Assembly: GCA_018857735.1 (NCBI GenBank)
Contig: JABMCL010001355.1
Location: 497,501-561,500, forward strand
Origin: Alviniconcha marisindica
Lineage: Eukaryota > Mollusca > Gastropoda > Provannidae
Direction: 5' to 3'
DNA length: 64,000 nt
Below are positions 21,428 to 64,000 of this stretch, one piece after another. The position numbers and the translations under genes were made by a program. The notes beneath the pieces are model-generated. The model was not told the DNA's origin, searched no databases, and worked only from the letters and a program-made list of their open reading frames with translations. Numbering within the stretch: position 1 is the first letter of the stretch; every line of letters begins with the position of its first letter.

Positions 21428-23145
21428 CCGGATAAAAAGCAGGGTTAAATACACACTGAAGTTGCTTCGCATTGGCGGAACCCGAGCTCCTTATCATTGT
21501 TGTTATGGCGGTGGCTGGCGGTCTCTTCGGTCTTTGCGGTTGGAGCGCGCGGACGAGCTATTCATGTCGACTCGACTCGACTTGCGTTTAGAAGGGTATT
21601 GAACCAGACGACACTATTTCACAATGCAACTAAATTAATTTGCGTCTCGGGCGTCCGTAGGAACGCACCACAAGCTGTCAGACGAGGTCCGCGCGTTTAT
21701 GTGGGCAGGCAGATGGCACCGTAGATTTCCGTCCACAGTTTAGCGGCAGTAAATCGGTCACAGTCTGTGCACTAGGTAAACAGTGAACATAGATAGCTGA
21801 AGTATCCGAGTGCCAGCTTGCCAGTTTGGATCCTTTAGTGACATGTAACTGTTCCTCTGGCAAAGTCGGGATCGGATTATGGGGATTATTCTTCGTGTAT
21901 TATGCAGATTGCCTTTCTTCCTGTATTCTGAACACATACGCATGTCTGCCATGTTGTTTTTATTGATCACAGAGCAAGGCTGAGAAATGTGTTGCCAATG
22001 GCAACAGCGGCCACAGTGATATTTTCAGTGACTATAAACAGCCAAGCTTCTTGGGGGGGGGGGGGGGGGGGGGGGCGGCTGGCAGTAGATATGTATAACT
22101 CTATACACGTGCAAATAAAATACATGTATTAATGTTTTATTAAGTAAACTCTTTGATTGTGATTTGTTTTCCTTATTGGTAAATTTGTGCATTTTAATTT
22201 CCTCCTTAATAATATCCATGCCATGAACTATGGGCTGGAAAACTCATGCTTTATCGCTGTGTGCATGGATACTCATGGAAAGGCTATTGTTTACTGATCT
22301 TCGCAATTACACTTGTGTTATGGGGGGTCAGTTTGTGATCATATTTTATTTACAGACTTCCACAAATGATTAACATAGTATCTACTTTCAAATCGTTACA
22401 AATTCAAGGCACACAGTTTTGTTCTGAATGACACAGTACTTGTACTGACAACAATGAGAAGATGGAAATTGTCAGCTTTTGGTAGAACCCTAGACCCCTT
22501 TTGTCAAAAATGTTTTTGTTGTAAGAAACAACATGAAATGCTGACAAGCAAATCAGTTAATAAACGAACCAGAAAACTTCTACATCCAACCTGAACCCAC
22601 CAAAATCAAGAATCAAGGTTGCCTGGAAGAAACACATCAAAAATAGCCCAACCTGGTCAAAATTAACATTCTTGACAGCCAAAAAGTCTCCCTGCACAAA
22701 GTTTAACTTCCTAGATGCTAGAGCACTCACAGCATAGAAATACCTGTGCAAGAGTATCAAGAAATCCTGATTTCAATGTAAACAACAACAACAGAAAACA
22801 ACACTGTGAGAACTTTAAGTTTCCTGTCAGAAAAAGGGAGCTGATTGTGATCAGAAAGATGATACATCATGCTCTGCTTCATTCACCTCCCCCTTTCAGT
22901 CTTGCTCAAAGGCATAACAGCCCTGCATATTAATGTGTACTCCTAATGATTACCAAGCTTCGCTCTGTACATTGCACAGCTGATGAAACATGAGGGGAAA
23001 GCACATCTGTTCATATTAATACAGAGTCATTCTGGTACTAGTGGTAGTCTATAGTAAGTGATGTAACTTTGTAAGTGATGTTATGTATATCACCTACACC
23101 CCCCTCCACCCAACACCACCACTACTACCACCATCACACCCATGT

Positions 23146-23180
<35 letters not shown>

Positions 23181-23219
23181 GACACATGCCCACACCCATG
23201 CATGCACTCATGCCCGTGC

Positions 23220-23255
<36 letters not shown>

Positions 23256-23765
23256 TCCATGTCCCTAATAAACTGTAATATTTTCTGTGGATGTAAAGCC
23301 TAATGATGTGGTCAGTAGTACAATCTTTGAAAAATGAAAGAGAAAAAATAACAGCAATCAACATAATGGATAAAGGTCAGACTCTACTGCTCCTATAATT
23401 AAAGTTACTTTTTAATGACACGCTTGTGGTGCACTTATTTGTGACACCCGGCGCTCTTCAGTCACACAGAGAGAGACATAATGAACAGGGTAACATTTAT
23501 TTACACATGTGTTTACATATGTATTTGTGACACTCAGCATCCTTCAGTCTCTGTTCATTGAGAAAGGTTTAAAAAATAAAATAAAAACTGAAAATTGTGA
23601 ACACAGCATGGTTGTTGGCTGTTACTGTTGTTTTTATTTATGCTAGAAAATTCACTTTTCTATGGACAGGGGCTCAGGGATTCACATAGACTTATTTCTG
23701 TCATGTGCAGTAGTGGTGAGCAATACTATTCATTCTTGTCTCTGGACAGTGCACTGGTCAGTAAG
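21428..23765. other. Region upstream of the kinesin gene, no other gene seen
   Basis: Contains a G-run (22053-22074), a (CA)n block (23142-23255), one SINE tail-module copy (23262-23306) and a repeat at 23520-23650 also found at 7141-7250 (CAGTCTCTGTTCATTGAGAA). It presumably includes the kinesin promoter and 5' UTR. I could not identify a core promoter. A 3'-splice-like 'tttctgtcatgtgcag' at 23697-23712 suggests a possible 5' intron before the start codon. Confidence 0.5.
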
Positions 23766-62223
<38,458 letters not shown>

Positions 62224-62656
62224 GTTTACGCTGGCGCACCTCAGTTTAATGCTGTAACTTTAAACAAAGTGAGCAAGGCAGTGGAAGTACTGTTTAAAAC
62301 AACACATTGGAGCAGGAAGTGATGAGAAGGAGCCATTTCCACCATTTCCACCAAGCATAGCAACATAGGATTGTGGACCTGGGGTTCAAGGCCCTTTCTG
62401 CTCCTCTGTGTCTGTTTGTCTGCTTAAATGACTATTGATTTAAAAGCTGGAGGTGGGAAAATCAAATGTTCAGTTGAAGAGAGGAGGAGAAGATAAAATA
62501 AGTGATCCATTTCAAGAGAAGATGAGAAGAGAAAATCAGTGATCCATTTCGAGGGAAGAGAAGAAGAGAAAACCAATGATCCATTTCAAGAGAAGAAGAG
62601 AAAATCAGTAGCCTTTGTCAAGGCTTGACCTGGTAGGGCAAAAAAGAAAAAAATGA

Positions 62657-62687
<31 letters not shown>

Positions 62688-63129
62688 AATGAGAATCTGT
62701 GAAGACTGAGATGTAGAGGTGCAGTGAATACTTTCAAACAAGGCTGGCTTCTTTTTGGGGGGAGGGAGGGAGGGGGAAATAAAGGAACTAAAGGAACAAA
62801 CCCCCAATTTGCACAAAAACAATACTGTGACCTTGACATAAGGTCAAGGTAACTGAAAGTAATGTAAGCTGGTAAAGTTTAGCAGCTATACAGTCATGCA
62901 GATTTTGATTTTTGCATTAATGTTTTTAATTATTTTCTTATCACATTTATAGTGTAGCAGTGAAATCCTAATTTAAATACCCACATTGATTATGTGATGA
63001 TTGATATCACCCACACTGATTATATGTGACGATCACTAAAACCTGCATATTTTATATATATATGATGATCATCATATGTAATTGATTACATCTAATAACC
63101 AGTAATACCCACACTATTATGTGATGATT
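62224..63129 (+). other. Kinesin 3' UTR and flank
   Basis: Begins after the TGA. It contains GA-rich short repeats (62460-62610: 'GATCCATTTCAAGAGAAGA'), a C-run (62657-62682) and a candidate polyadenylation signal AATAAA at 62778-62783. The real cleavage site cannot be read from sequence. Confidence 0.45.
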
Positions 63130-64000
63130 GCAAACTGCAATGGAGAGCATTTTTGAGGGCTTACAGAAACAAAATGAACAAGCTGACACCCCTGAAACTT
63201 ATTTTCTGGGTAGAATGATCCACAAAATGTCACACTAACTGTTTTTCAGGCAGCAAAATTGCTTACTTTTGAAAGCCTGTTATGCTGAATTTCAGAAAAT
63301 CATTGATTTGCTTGATGGAAAATGGAGGGATTTTGAGGGTGACTCCCTTAAGATGTCCATATCTGAAAAACTGTGACAGATAGAAACCTGAAACTTTGCG
63401 TCTGGCTCAGTGATAGGCTTTGCTATACACGAGAAGGAAAGTCATAAGAGCCTTCTATCTATAATAGTTCTTGAGATACGGCATTTCAAAGATGGTTACC
63501 AAAATGCGGCTTGTCACTTATTAGTAACGATTTTCCCAAGTTTACAGCTCTGCATTTCTCTGAATAAAGCAACTATATTCCATACAATGCAATATCCTGA
63601 AGCTACATGTCATGGACAGTTCATAAAGAAAAAATAAGCCATGTTCTGTCAAGAGTACCAGAATCACAGGGTGCTGAATATGGCCACACATAATCACTTT
63701 CTTCCCGCAAACTGCAATGGAGGGCATTTTTGAGGGCTTACAGAAACAAAATGAATGAGCTGACACGCCCGAAACTGATTTTCTGGGTAGAATGAACCAC
63801 AAAATGTCACAGTAATTGTTTTTCGGGGAGCAAAATTGCTTCCTTTTCAAAGTCTGTTATGCTGAATTTCAGAAAATCATTGATTTGCACAATGGAAAAA
63901 GATGGGATTTTGAGGGTGACTCCCTTACAACGTCCACATCTGAAAAACTGTGAGAGATACAAACCTGAAACTTTACATGTGGCTCAGTGATTGTCTTTTC
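63130..64000. repeat. Approx. 290-bp direct repeat at 577-bp spacing
   Basis: GCAAACTGCAATGGAG.GCAT then TTTTGAGGGCTTACAGAAAC begins at 63130 and again at 63707. The copies agree through 'CTCCCTTA' and 'GTGGCTCAGTGAT'-type sequence, and the second runs off the window. No coding capacity was recognised. Confidence 0.85.

Overview
This is eukaryotic, intron-rich genomic DNA from an animal, probably a marine gastropod mollusc. The support is repeat content: abundant long (AC)n and (AG)n microsatellites, short interspersed elements with the tail motif 'CCTAATAAGCC...GTGGACGTTAAGCACC', and molluscan-looking repeats. The organism is an inference, not a database result. There are no bacterial-style operons, rRNA genes, functional tRNA genes or CRISPR arrays.

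Two protein-coding genes can be supported. (1) The minus strand of 985-3517 carries the last two recognisable exons of a galactose 3-O-sulfotransferase (Gal3ST family): a membrane-anchor/stem exon (3292-3517) joined in phase 0 to a 346-codon catalytic exon (985-2025). The first exon(s) with the start codon were not found. (2) The plus strand of 23766-62223 carries one large kinesin gene. I reconstructed 20 coding exons, about 958 residues, with GT-AG introns whose phases agree everywhere except at one junction. The order is N-terminal kinesin motor (exons 1-8), neck/coiled coil (9-10), FHA domain (11-14), KIF28-like C-terminal domain (14-18), a Ser/Pro linker and a short terminal coil (19-20). 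Length and architecture match the KIF28/KLP-6 branch of kinesin-3. The mismatched junction shows an apparent 1-nt deletion in exon 9.

Layout. 1-855: a 200-bp tandem repeat in four almost identical copies. 985-3517: Gal3ST. 3518-23765: intergenic DNA made of SINEs, LINE fragments (14664-14990 and 20330-20611, both minus), MITEs and microsatellites. 23766-62223: the kinesin gene, whose introns hold several minisatellite arrays (27901-29380, 55783-56371, 57530-60030), SINEs, a 638-bp Harbinger-like MITE nested in a SINE, and a fold-back MITE. 62224-64000: 3' UTR/flank with a duplicated block about 290 bp long at 577-bp spacing.

The most notable observations are: a minisatellite of about 31 units built from the splice acceptor and first codons of kinesin exon 5, which puts many decoy 3' splice sites before the real one; a second, smaller acceptor/exon-start duplication before exon 7; the exon 9 frameshift; and at least three SINE-like families sharing one tail module, with clear target-site duplications, including two different SINEs inserted successively at the same 12-bp site.
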